In this document: positions 11,590-21,666 of the stretch, in pieces
Numbering within the stretch: position 1 is the first letter of the stretch
How the letters are laid out: each line of letters opens with the position of its first letter
Assembly (NCBI RefSeq): GCF_007655135.1
Contig: NC_045130.1
Coordinates: 19,783,363-19,847,362 of the forward strand
Reading direction: 5' to 3'
Length of the DNA stretch: 64,000 bases
DNA from: Punica granatum
Taxonomy: Eukaryota > Streptophyta > Magnoliopsida > Myrtales > Lythraceae
Program-made: the position numbers and the translations under genes
Notes under the pieces: generated by a model
Databases searched by the model: none
What the model was told of the DNA's origin: nothing
The model's input: the letters and a program-made list of their open reading frames with translations, nothing else

Positions 11590-12994
11590 TCATAATTCAT
11601 TATTTGTAAACAAGTGATTATATGTATTAACATATATAAGTTAATCAATTCTAATTTTATTATCTTATAAAATGATTCATATTAAAAAGTTTGAAAATTT
11701 TCTACACTGAATAAACATAATGTTTTGTAATAGAAGTTTATGCTCTAAAATATTTTCAAAAGATGTTGCATTTGGGTTTTCTACTCTTATTTATATTGTA
11801 GCAATTGCATAATAATTTTTTATATAAAATTTATGATATATATACATATGTAATTTTTCTATCCATATTGTAACTATGAAGAAATTTATATGCATTATAA
11901 TTTGTTTTATTTTTTCTTTCTCATAATAAAAAAATTACAACATTATTATTCTTTTAAAATTTACATATAAGATGTTATTTGAATAGGAACTATAATTTTA
12001 TTATAATATTCGTTAGGTATATCTAAAATTTGTAGAAATTACATATCTATAAATATTATTGTATTGTAACATTGATTAAAAGAGGTTCATTTTAGAAGAT
12101 TTTATTTCATATATCTATTTATTTATCATGATAGTTGTTAAAAAAATTAAAATAGTGCATAACAACATGTTTGATTATAAATTAAAAATACTGCCTATTC
12201 ATTGGATGCATTACTTGGTAAAAGAACTAAAAGTAATTTTATCGTAATTGTATTTTTCATATGTGGATTTACGACCTTAGCTTACACATATAATTTTTTA
12301 TGTCTAGTTGAAGATTCTAGAATACAAATTTATCAAAAAGTAAACGCTTCAATTACAATAATCGCCTTTTAAAATATATTAGTACATATACTAATATAAT
12401 AAATATGAAAAATTCGTGTATCACACGGGTAGTAGGCTAGTTTCTCTAGTAAATGTATGATTGTATATATATCCTCTTTTATTCCTATAGTAACGAGGTA
12501 AATATGGCGGCATACTTCTTATAAGTTAAATGACTATATCGATGTATTAGGCTTACGACTCTCCCTCGTAATTGAAAAAAATGACTATATCAACCCATGT
12601 TCAAATTTTAATCATCTTTCACGAGATCTCATATGAACTAAACATTATTTAAACGAGTAATTCATTGAATATCGATTTTCATCACTGGGATTCTTCATAC
12701 TTCATGAAAAATTTGGGTTGTTTTATCTTTGATTTACGTATATATTACATATATATATATATATATGTATGTATTCTTTTTTTTTCCCGGTTTCTCCTTT
12801 TTGACCCCCTTTAACAAGGAGGGTTTCTTGTTTTCTTCTTGCCTTTTGGTCCCACTCCCACCTATTGGTAGACACTGATTTGTTGTTTTCTTTGCTTTTT
12901 TCATAATTTTTATTTATTAACAGGATCAAGCTCCTACATATATATACACGCACACATATTATTAATTCTTTCAGTTCTTATATATATATAATGA
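11590..12994. other. Very AT-rich intergenic DNA
   Basis: No gene recognised. Between 11600 and 12400 the sequence is strongly AT-rich with no repeat boundary. Near 12405 is a short hairpin-like segment (TCGTGTATCACACGGGT) followed by CTAGTTT, resembling a transposon terminus. A TA microsatellite lies near 12750. Confidence 0.4.
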
Positions 12995-13168
12995 TTTTTT
13001 TTATCCGAAGGTCCAACAAATCCTGATTAATCAAGTTCTAGTCAAGTCAACCCATTAAAAAATAAATCTTTCACAATAAAAGATTTTGTCCATTCATAAA
13101 ATTCGAACACCAAACTTTGTTTAAGGATAATAAGCGTCGAACCACTTGAATAAACTATTGGTGGTTGT
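12995..13168 (-). repeat. tRNA-derived SINE, family 1, copy 2
   Basis: On the minus strand it has a box A-like 5' end (TTCAAGTGGTTCGACG) followed by a box B-like GGTGTTCGAATTTTATG, and then the family's conserved TTAATGGGTTGACTTG segment. It ends in A8 (T run at 12995-13002). No clear TSD. Confidence 0.6.
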
Positions 13169-13253
13169 ACAACGAATTGTGATCTTCATCTTGAGATAAA
13201 AACTTTGGCGACGTGTTATTAATTGATACATAATGAAATGAAGAGAGGAAATC

Positions 13254-13462
13254 CCTTTTCTTTTCTTTTTTTTTTCGCATCACATATTATTCAAAAGTTT
13301 AATAGGTCCTGATTGATATAAGTTTGAACCATGTTGGTCCTCTAAAGGGTAAAAACTCTCCCAATGATAGACCTTTTCATTTACAATACTTGAACACAAA
13401 ATCTCAATTACTCAAGGAGATTATGTATTAGACCGCCCGAATCAATCTAAGTGAGTAAGCAA
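13254..13462 (-). repeat. tRNA-derived SINE, family 1, copy 3
   Basis: Minus-strand SINE with a T-rich left end (the A tail) at about 13256-13274. The body shares the words CTTTAGAGGACC and AGGACCTATTAAAC with the family. AGGAAATC occurs on both sides (13246-13253 and 13463-13470) and is a candidate 8-bp target duplication. Confidence 0.6.
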
Positions 13463-13545
13463 GGAAATCTTATCGTAATAATTCATCTAGAAAAGAAACC
13501 TCTTTGATATACAATGTACAATTAGAAATATTTTATACTTTTTTT

Positions 13546-13658
13546 CGGTGTGAACCCTAGTATTCGGAAGTCCAATTGAGCCTCGACCAATCCAGTCGAG
13601 TTGGCTCGGCCCATTAAGGGATAAAATTCTTCCAACGTAGATTTTCTACATTCACAAG
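13546..13658 (-). repeat. 5'-truncated SINE, family 1, copy 4
   Basis: Only the 3' half of the family is present, including TTAATGGGCCGAGCCAAC, GTCGAGGCTCAATTGG and ACTTCCGAATACTAGGG. It is bounded by AATATTTTATACTTTTTTT (13527-13545) and AATATTTTACACTTTTTTT (13659-13677), a 19-bp target duplication with one mismatch. This supports retroposition by LINE machinery and 5' truncation on insertion. Confidence 0.75.
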
Positions 13659-13677
13659 AATATTTTACACTTTTTTT

Positions 13678-14383
13678 TATCAACAGAATATTTAACACCT
13701 TAACTAACCCTTCTAAAACCATCTCTAGTGGCCTTCGGACGCGCGTCTCTACTGCCACGTGGCAACGCGTGAGATGCGTGTGTCTCTCTGCAGAGAGACT
13801 AATCCGCCCCCATACGGCAGTTGCAATTTCCTTTTTAATTTTTTTTTATAGCTGGTGAGGTGTTTTGTAATAAATACATGAAATAAACGTATCTAAAATG
13901 AACCATCAAAATCATTTTGTAATGGGGCTTATGCATAAACTAGCTTTAATTATCCAGTCACACCATGCAGAGGGGTTTTATAATAATTTTATAGCCAGTA
14001 AGGGGTTTTATAATAATTTAATTAATGAAATGTATGAGCTCTTTGGCAATGAAACGTGAGCTTTCTGACGAACCCTTTTCTTGGTTTCCACAAGGAAATG
14101 AACACCTCCCAGTACTTCAGATTATAGCCGGTTTCTTTCGTGGGATGACGAGCTGGGAACAAAATCAATGTGTTGGATGACTAAGATGACGGGGGTGTGA
14201 AGTTTGTTAATGGGAGCACTTCAAAGCATTATTAGCCCTGGCCCTTGGTTTAAGAGAACCAAGCTCGAAACCCTAGCTTAGCCCTAACACAGTGTTGAGT
14301 TGCAGGTGAAGGACACACAAGCAGTTTTTGTCAGCTCATACGTCTAATCCAATTCAGTGCTGGCAAGGGATTCTTCTTCTTGT

Positions 14384-14434
<51 letters not shown>

Positions 14435-14820
14435 GTTTGGCGCGAGATTCAAAAGGCTTCAAATCCCAGCATTGTTGTGCAAAGAAGCCCTTGTTAATTG
14501 ATTCTCTCTCTTTATACAAAAGTTTTTGCTACAGAGCCGGCTGAGTCCAATTAGTCTACGTGATCATAATTAACATGTATACAAAAGAGAAAGGAAATGT
14601 AGTGCAGTAAGGCAGCATTTATCGCGGATGAAATCAAGAAATTTTGAATTTAATTTTCGATAATAGAACTTCTCATTCCCTTTATTTAATTTTTTATTTT
14701 TCTATATTGAATTTGTGAACCCCCTTCCTAAAATAAAAACTTGCACGATAGTTTTGAATGTATGGCGGATTTTCAAAAACGATTAACACATAATTTCAAA
14801 GTATTTTAGTAGATTTTTCT
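13678..14820. other. Intergenic DNA with homopolymer C run
   Basis: No coding region supported. The T-rich stretch near 13835-13850 and the C run at 14385-14432 are the only marked structures. The Gly-rich frame on the minus strand over 14331-14519 is simply the C run translated. Confidence 0.45.
14385..14432. repeat. 48-base cytosine homopolymer
   Basis: The plus strand reads an uninterrupted run of 48 C (G on the minus strand). Such a run can form G-quadruplex or i-motif structures, and its exact length is prone to polymerase slippage and sequencing error. No gene overlaps it. Confidence 0.95.
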
Positions 14821-14825
14821 GGGGA

Positions 14826-15400
14826 GTCTATATATACACATATATTAATCTTTTAATTTCTTTGTGTGACTCTGTGAGCTGACGAGTAGGCATTGTTTCT
14901 CTTCTTTCCGAGCCACAAATATTCTGTTCTATTCTCTTCATGGGATATCGTAAGTCAATCTTGTCTTTTGTTTGGTTTTGTTAAGGGAAGCAAATCTAAG
15001 TCAGAGAGAGAGAGAGAGAGAGATATTGAAGAGAGAAATACAAAATCAGCCTGTCTGTCACAATGTGTTGTTTCTTTCAATCTTTTACTATCATTGCACT
15101 TACCCTGGTTTTTCTCCATAAATGGAAAAAGGTTTACTATTCAGATATGGAAATTATCTTTTCATTCAAGAAACCTCCTCTTCTGGAAAAAGAAGCCACC
15201 TCCAAATTTAGGAATTGTGTTCCTCCTCCAAGTAATCTTTCCCTCATCCTGTTCACCACCACCACTACGATTCCAAAGAGAGCAGCTGCAGATACCTTTT
15301 CTGTTTTCTTTCGGCAAAATTTTTATGTTGCCCACTTGGCCTCCCTCTTGCCCTTAATTGCCCTTTCAAAAATGTTGAACTAGTATTTCCTATCATTAAT
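14826..15400 (+). CDS. Possible small gene: TATA box, GA-rich leader, 106-codon frame (15063-15383)
   Basis: A TATA-box-like TATATATA lies at about 14829, followed by a leader with a (GA) microsatellite at 15005-15022 and an ATG at 15063. The 106-residue frame begins with a hydrophobic stretch (IIALTLVFLHKW) that could be a signal anchor, followed by basic residues, and ends at 15381-15383. A second frame from 14893 overlaps it. I recognise no family, and nothing in the sequence proves translation. It could equally be the 5' part of a lost gene or chance. The start is chosen as the first ATG of the longer signal-like frame. Confidence 0.2.
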
Positions 15401-15488
15401 ATAGATATTAAACATAAAAAGCATTAATATATATGAATAAATAATAAATAAATAAATAAAAGAGAAATATCTCCTAGTTGGGTCCCTT

Positions 15489-16205
15489 TTTTTTTCTTTT
15501 TTTTTTGCTAGATAAACATCAATTTATTAATCAAGGGTTAATAGCGGTACAAGGATATCCATCAAACATATATAGCAAAACAAAATTCGATCCAATGCCA
15601 AATTGGCATAGATCATGGGCATGAGGGTTCGAAGAACATGGAGCCCAAGTATAATGCCCAGACTAGAAACAAGAAAGCAAGTTCATAATGTCTAAAATAA
15701 AATTCCTAATCTCCCATGGGATATTCCGAGGATTGGACTGAGCATCAACTAAAACTAAAGCATCGGAAATGAGCCAAATCCTTGTCCAGCCAGAGTTAAG
15801 AGCCAAAGAAGTAGCGAGGAGTATAGCCTAGGCCCCAGCTTGTAAGGGCGAAGCTGTTGATGTTGGTGCACACAATGAACAGATAATGTCTACGCTCTGT
15901 GTTTGTAAGTCACCCCCGCCACAAAAGCTTTTGGACCACGCCAAGCTGCATCTGTGTTAATTTTCCACCATCCTATGTCGAAGGGATAGGGGTGCAAGAG
16001 AGAAGGTTGAGGCTGTCGGGTCCCATCAACAGCGGTTGAGTTTGAGTCCTTCTGCAGGGGCATGGGGCTGCCATAGCTCGTGTGATCAAGGGGGGCGATC
16101 ATCAAGTTGTGGCTAGGTATGTTGGACATTGTCTCCTGATTGCTCCCCGAAGGATTTATGAACTTGCTACAGCACAAAAGCTCTGGGTCTCTTTTTTTGG
16201 GTAAG
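15489..16205 (-). mobile_element. 5'-truncated LINE with RNase H domain
   Basis: On the minus strand the 5' end encodes an RVT_3-type RNase H segment (16177-15890, KINTDAAW followed by VAGVTYKHRA), interrupted by stops. It continues in other frames to a 3' tail of mostly A (T-rich run at 15489-15510). Flanks are CCTAGTTGGGTCCCTT (15473-15488) and CCTAATTGGATCCCTT (16206-16221), a 16-bp target duplication with two mismatches. RNase H placed last is typical of plant L1-type LINEs. The reverse transcriptase and endonuclease are absent, so this is a dead 5'-truncated copy. Confidence 0.75.
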
Positions 16206-16443
16206 CCTAATTGGATCCCTTACTTTTGTACTAATCTCGACCGTTGACTTTTCATTTTTTTTTTTCGATTATAAAAGTCTTTTCAGTTTGTATTAATCTC
16301 GATTGTTGTCTTTTTATTGTAAGGGAAGCTCGTGAGTCTAATAAATGCTTAGATTTGTCCCAAGTGTAAGGCTATTAACGTGAATTCTAAGACCCATAAT
16401 TAGGCAATACCACGCGTACACCTTATAGCTTTGCAAAATGCAA

Positions 16444-17015
16444 TGACACCCTCTCATTTTGAAATACATATGATACCAATCATCCTTACTTTTGCTAACA
16501 TGACGGTTGACTCAGCCCAATGTGGGCCCATAAAATGAAGTGGCATTCTTAATATTGTAAATTCTTTCAAAAAAAATACTCTCATGCAAAAAATTTCAAA
16601 ACTTAAGAAAGAATTTAACACCCAGTTGAAGAGGGCATAAGCTATTGGGTCTTCTTCAGGAGAGGTCTTCAGAGGCCTGAGAAGTCTTCGGCAGCATCAT
16701 CGAGCAGGGTGGTGGCCGAAGAGAGATCCCCCAACTGGATCTAGCCCCCCACTTTCTCTGTTTCTTGTGACCTTGTCTAAGAAGGGGGGTTGCAGTGGTT
16801 GGCAGCCGGCAATGAGCCCCACTGCCTATGCCCCCTACAACAAAATTCCAACTTTAAAATTTTTAATTTTTAATTTTTGTAAAATCATTTTTATATTACA
16901 AAAAGATAATATTAAGGTGCCACGTCAACTTAAGGACCCACGTTGTGCTGAGCCAGCTGCCAAGTCAGCAAGAGAAGGGTTTATAAGTGACCTATTCCAA
17001 AATAAAGAGGTGCCG
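16444..17015. repeat. Fold-back (long-TIR) element, probably Mutator-like
   Basis: About 16444-16570 and 16890-17015 are diverged inverted repeats. The left reads TTGCTAACATGACGG...CTCAGCCCAATGTGGG and the right, inverted, reads TTGCTGACTTGGCAG...CTCAGCACAACGTGGG, both followed by CTTAATATT. The centre (16610-16830) is GC-richer and unassigned. No convincing TSD was found, so family and edges are tentative. Confidence 0.5.
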
Positions 17016-17029
17016 CTGGTGCTAGAGAG

Positions 17030-17240
17030 GAATTCCTGACCGACTTGGGATAGAATACTTCGAATGCTTCGGACCGGTTTGGAGTTGCCACTAACCAATT
17101 TCATAGGCAGGTAAGCCACCTATAATCCACTATAGGGTCAAGATACTAATCCCCAGTCGGTCTTGAACTAGTGATCTAAATTCTGGGGCTCTATTACGAT
17201 CCTATCACTCGCAAGCAATAGTCTCGCCCCAGTTGGTACC
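17030..17240 (-). repeat. Fragment of long-LTR family, minus orientation
   Basis: Contains CCGACTTGGGA, GGAGTTGCCACTA, AAGCCACCTA, CAAGATACTAAtCC and GGGGCTCTATTACG in order. The first four occur, reverse-complemented, at about 20340-20560. It is therefore a fragment of the same retroelement family as the 17363 block, in inverse orientation. Confidence 0.55.
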
Positions 17241-17362
17241 TAATCCTTCTGTCCATTTCCTAATTGGTCAATTTTAAAATTAAAGTCCAATTGTTTTGTT
17301 CTAATAGTCTAGGATCTTATTCGTGTATGTATATATATATGTATGTACAAATGTAGAATTGC

Positions 17363-20300
17363 TGTAGATACCTAATTTCGGCCTGCAGCGAAACACAAGG
17401 GCTATCAATACTAAAGGAAGAGGCGTGGGCAAATTCGTCCACGGTCAACGAAAGTCAACCGAGAATGCCCCGAGACAAACAATCCACAATTGATCCCAGA
17501 GGGTAGTGATAAGGTTGATAGTCACAGGTTGCACACGAGAAGGATGAGAATCAAGTGGTAATTAGTTCAGTCAAAACTGGCTAAGATTGAAGTTGTTCAA
17601 AATTGGTCAATAATTGTCAAAGTCAAACTTGATCAAAGTTGAGGTCAACATTGCATAAGCACCTCGTTTTGACCTAGACTTGGTCGAAGATCCCCTAAGG
17701 AACACAAGGAATCAGGTCTCTAAAGACGGATTCTTGAGACAATCAGATAATTCTTCGAGTATCAATTATTTAATTGCTCATTTCTAGTGCCCATTTTTAA
17801 AATAATACGTGATAATTAGCAAATTATTTCACTCCCTAGGAATGCATGTGTAAAACGAATTTGAAACATGGCGTGTGCTCTCTGGAGACCTTATTTTAAA
17901 CCTTAATTACCCTTATTTTTATAGGAAATGCAACATTAATTTTCTCTGATAAAAAACATTTAATTCACCTAATTTATTCAATAAGAAAATGGATCGAGAC
18001 GGAAAATTCGATATTCTCACTTAGCGAGAAATATTCATTTCACGGTGTTTCCAGTCAATAAATCATTTTCTGAACCAAGAGATATTTTTAGGTAAATTTT
18101 TCCTGCTCAAATATGCTTTAAAATTCCAAAAAGGGTGAAAATGAAGTTTTGAACAAGTTTCAGGGTGGCCATGCTATTATTTTCAACAAAACCAGTTCTA
18201 TTCGATATTCCATAAAAGTGCAAATTTTAGGACAGGGGCACTGATCGTACGGAGTCGCGAGTAGTAACTGCGCCACGGAGCTTGAGACGGCCAATTGGAC
18301 ATCCTCATTTGGATAGCTAGTTGGCACACGTTCGACCTTTGAAAATTTTTAAAAATCTCACATTTTGACCCCACATGTTTCGTTATTTGCAAAACGTCCC
18401 CCAAATCCCTTTTGCTATAAATAGAAGGAATTTTCTAAAATTAAGACTTTTGACCAACTTCATGTGCTGAGGTACTGCCAAAGTATCCCAAAATCCAATT
18501 AATCTACCTATAGTTCATATAATTGGTAGGATTCTTGAAGAGCTTTAAGCTCGATTTCGGGGTTTCCAAGCTCGAAGATACGAACTATTCCCTGAACTAA
18601 GGCAAATTGAGGCTCCATGCCTCTGGTCAGACCCGAAGTTGAGCTATCTAGCTCGCATTTCAGTTGACACGAGCCTATTTCATGTGTTTATGTGTAGATT
18701 GGATTAATAGGCGGATAAATTGTGGGTAATTAGTGCTCGACTAGAATTAATTGAGTAGTGGAATGCCTAATTAGGTTTAGACTCGACTAAAATCCTTTCA
18801 ATCGGTGGCGGGTCAGCTCTATTCTTGACAAATTCGAGTCTAATTTATGGCTAATTGGGTCAACTAGAGTGTAATCGCATGAAATCTAACTTCTACAAAG
18901 TCGACCTTACTAGGATTAACTTTAATTGTAACCAATTGTGTGAAATTAGCATAAAATTGAACTTTTATTGTTCTGTATTTTTCTGTAAATATCTATTAAA
19001 TAGGCTCAAGTAGGTAAATTTGGTGGTTTTTAGCTTAATTAAGCTTGATTATGCATGATTAGGCTTAGATATGCTCTAATTGCCACCTATACTCTTTAAA
19101 TAAACATGAATTCGGACCCTTCAATGCTCTGTTACATTCTGGTCGTGTTGATTACTTAGAGTTAGATGAGTCAATTTGAAGAAATTAGGCTTAATTAGGC
19201 TAGATTATGCATGATTATTGGTACTTAGCTTCCAATTGTGTGTAATTAGGCTAGATTATGTTCAATTGCTTCCAATCGGTGCATGAATGGTTGAATGTTG
19301 CCCATGGTGGTCTCGGGATTGGATTGGCCGAGTGGGCAGTAGGAGGAATTAGGGTTGGTTTTGCTTAATTAGTGTCCAATTATGCTTAATTAAGTAAAAT
19401 TAGCCTGAATTGAGGTTAATTCACTTCGGCCATTAGAGAGTCGAATCCAAAATTGGGTTAATTTGATGTTCATAGGCTTACTTGAACATTCCATGATCTA
19501 TTGTAGATATGGCCGAGTTTATGTATATAAGTATTTGAGTCAAATCTTGGTTAATTTGTAAAATTAACGCGTCAATTGGTACTAGTCACATAAATATGGT
19601 TAATTTACATGGGAATAAGGGTAGCTAGATACTAACTAGGGTGTCTTAAGCTCTTAAGAAGGCTCGTGTGGCCTTGAGGGTGGGTCATTAGGGCCCAGGA
19701 TCGAATCAATCAGTTAAAGCCCTTCAAATTGATTAATTGAATATAAATCCAACTCTGGTGGTCAAATTGATTAATTAAGACTAAAATGTGTAATCATGTA
19801 AATTTTAAGATGAAAATTGTGGTATCAAGGGAAACTCGTGTCGACTTATAGATTAAATTAAAGGTCATTGGACCTTGAGGGAATAGGACTTTGTAGATTT
19901 TTGGGGAATAATTGGTTAAATTATGTACATAGGAATTATAACTAAAATTGAAGAATGAAGGTCAAAATTAAATAAAATGAGTAGACTTTGAAAAAATGAG
20001 TAGTTTTTTTTTTCTAGGTTACGGACTTTAGAACCATTTGTATCTTTTTGGAGTCTTGGTGCACTTGCCCCATTCATCAATATTAGGCCTAAATATATGG
20101 CCCATGAATGATTTGGCTCGAAGGTGTGGCCCATTAAAGATATTCGGCTGAATGTGTGGCCCATGAGATGTATGTGTGTATGCATGTATGGCCACATATG
20201 ATGTGCGAAAAGCAGTGCAATTTTTATTCTCCTTGTACATGTATAAACATAACTATGACCACCGACCTTAGGATAAACAGTTAGATTTAAAATAAAATGT

Positions 20301-21352
20301 GGTAAAACAAATAGGAGCCCATGAGGGTATTGAAAGGACGAGTTATCAGCTTGCGGACTTCTAATCCCATAATAAAGTCTCTAGATCTAGTTTTTTGGTT
20401 CAAAGACTGAGTCAACTCTAAATTTTAAGTGGTTAGTATCTTGCCCCTTAGGTGATCTAGGTGGCTCACCGGCTAATAAAACGATGTAGTGGCGACTCCA
20501 ATAAAAAATGATACACGGACTAACAAGAATTCCCAAGTCGGAGCGGAGGCCTAACCAAGACTCATGGCAGGCACTATTTTGGCATTTGACCTTTCTTCAG
20601 GTCGAGGTTCCAATTGGGCAACTCAAATCAATTTTGGTCAACATCAGCCAAATCTTGATAATGACAAATTAAATAGAGTAACTGGTTGATCATTGACAAC
20701 ATTGGGAACCCTGAACAACTTAATAATTTTTCAGCGGATAGATCTTCTCAAGACATGCATTCTAGGATTTCGTTGCACTCGTGACTCATCCCGGAACCCA
20801 AGATACGAATTCTCGAAGTTTCCGATAAAAGGAAGAACAAGCAGAGAACTATTGAGTGTCTATGCTGTGAATTCGACAAAATTGACCTATCTAACTGGAC
20901 CAATTGACACCCATAATATTTTATCCTCAAAGATCGATGAGTTCGTGACGTCTAGGCACAAGAATCACCCCAAGAGCTTATCGGAATTGTAAGATGAAAT
21001 TCTCCGAAGATGGAGTGCCGAAATAGGGAATCCGAGAGATCTCACTTACGCACTTAAATGTGTATCCCGAGGTTAAATAGGATCCAAACAGGGCAAATCT
21101 CAAGCCTAGGATGTGCGCTATTAAGTTAGAATTGATTTGGCAACTCGACTGCTCCGAGATTCAACTTGGGGAGGGAAGACAAAAATTTAGAACGAATTAT
21201 GCAAGAAATAGTGAACACTCGATAGATTCGGGATGTCAAATGGAATAATTCATTTAAAATTCCTCCGATCGATTTTTTGTGCCAGGCCAATTCCTACAGG
21301 TTTTTGCCCATTGAATTTCATGAATATGGAAAGAAATGGGGTGTCAAAAAGC
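17363..21352 (+). repeat. Long non-coding LTR-retroelement block (TAT/Ogre-like family, inferred)
   Basis: It starts TGTAGATACCTAATTTCGG, a form typical of long LTRs. A TATA-box-like CTATAAATAG lies at about 18413 and would mark the U3/R boundary. At about 20486-20500 it carries GTAGTGGCGACTCCAATA; TGGCGAC matches the complement of a tRNA-Arg 3' end, which TAT-type gypsy elements use as primer site. No gag or pol is present, and frames here are short and unrelated to known proteins. The segments 20680-21260 and, reverse-complemented, about 30510-31250 and 60900-61340 are related. The LTR end is not resolved. Probably a non-autonomous, decayed large retrotransposon. Confidence 0.45.
18413..18422 (+). 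promoter_or_regulatory. TATA box-like element in long LTR
   Basis: CTATAAATAG lies about 1050 bases inside the LTR-like block starting at 17363, a plausible U3 core promoter. No other promoter element can be shown from sequence alone. Confidence 0.35.
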
Positions 21353-21355
21353 TAA

Positions 21356-21663
21356 GGGTGTGTTTGTTTTTTTAAATTTTTTTAACTCAACTCAATTCAA
21401 CTCCACTTATATTCGATTCAACATCACAATCATTACTTTTTTTCATTTTTAAAATTTTTTTAACCATTCAATTTAATTTTTAATATTAAATTATCTCAAC
21501 TATTCATTACTTTTTTACAATTCAGCAACACAATCATTACTTAATCATTACTTTCTCTAAATTATTTATTACTTTTTCACACTTTTTCTCATAATTCAAC
21601 AATACAATCATTACAAATCAATTAAAATCAAAACTCAACTCAACTCTAAATCCAAACGCACTC
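21356..21663. mobile_element. Tourist-like (PIF/Harbinger) MITE, 308 bp
   Basis: Ends are GGGTGTGTTTG and, inverted from the right, GAGTGCGTTTG. Flanks are TAA on both sides (21353-21355 and 21664-21666). The interior is A/T-rich with repeated ACTCAACTCAA and CAATCATTAC words and no coding capacity. TIR form and 3-bp TAA/TTA target duplication fit Tourist-like MITEs. Confidence 0.75.
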
Positions 21664-21666
21664 TAA

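Noticed and set aside
14331..14519. Glycine-rich minus-strand frame
   Set aside because: The Gly run is just the 48-base C homopolymer.
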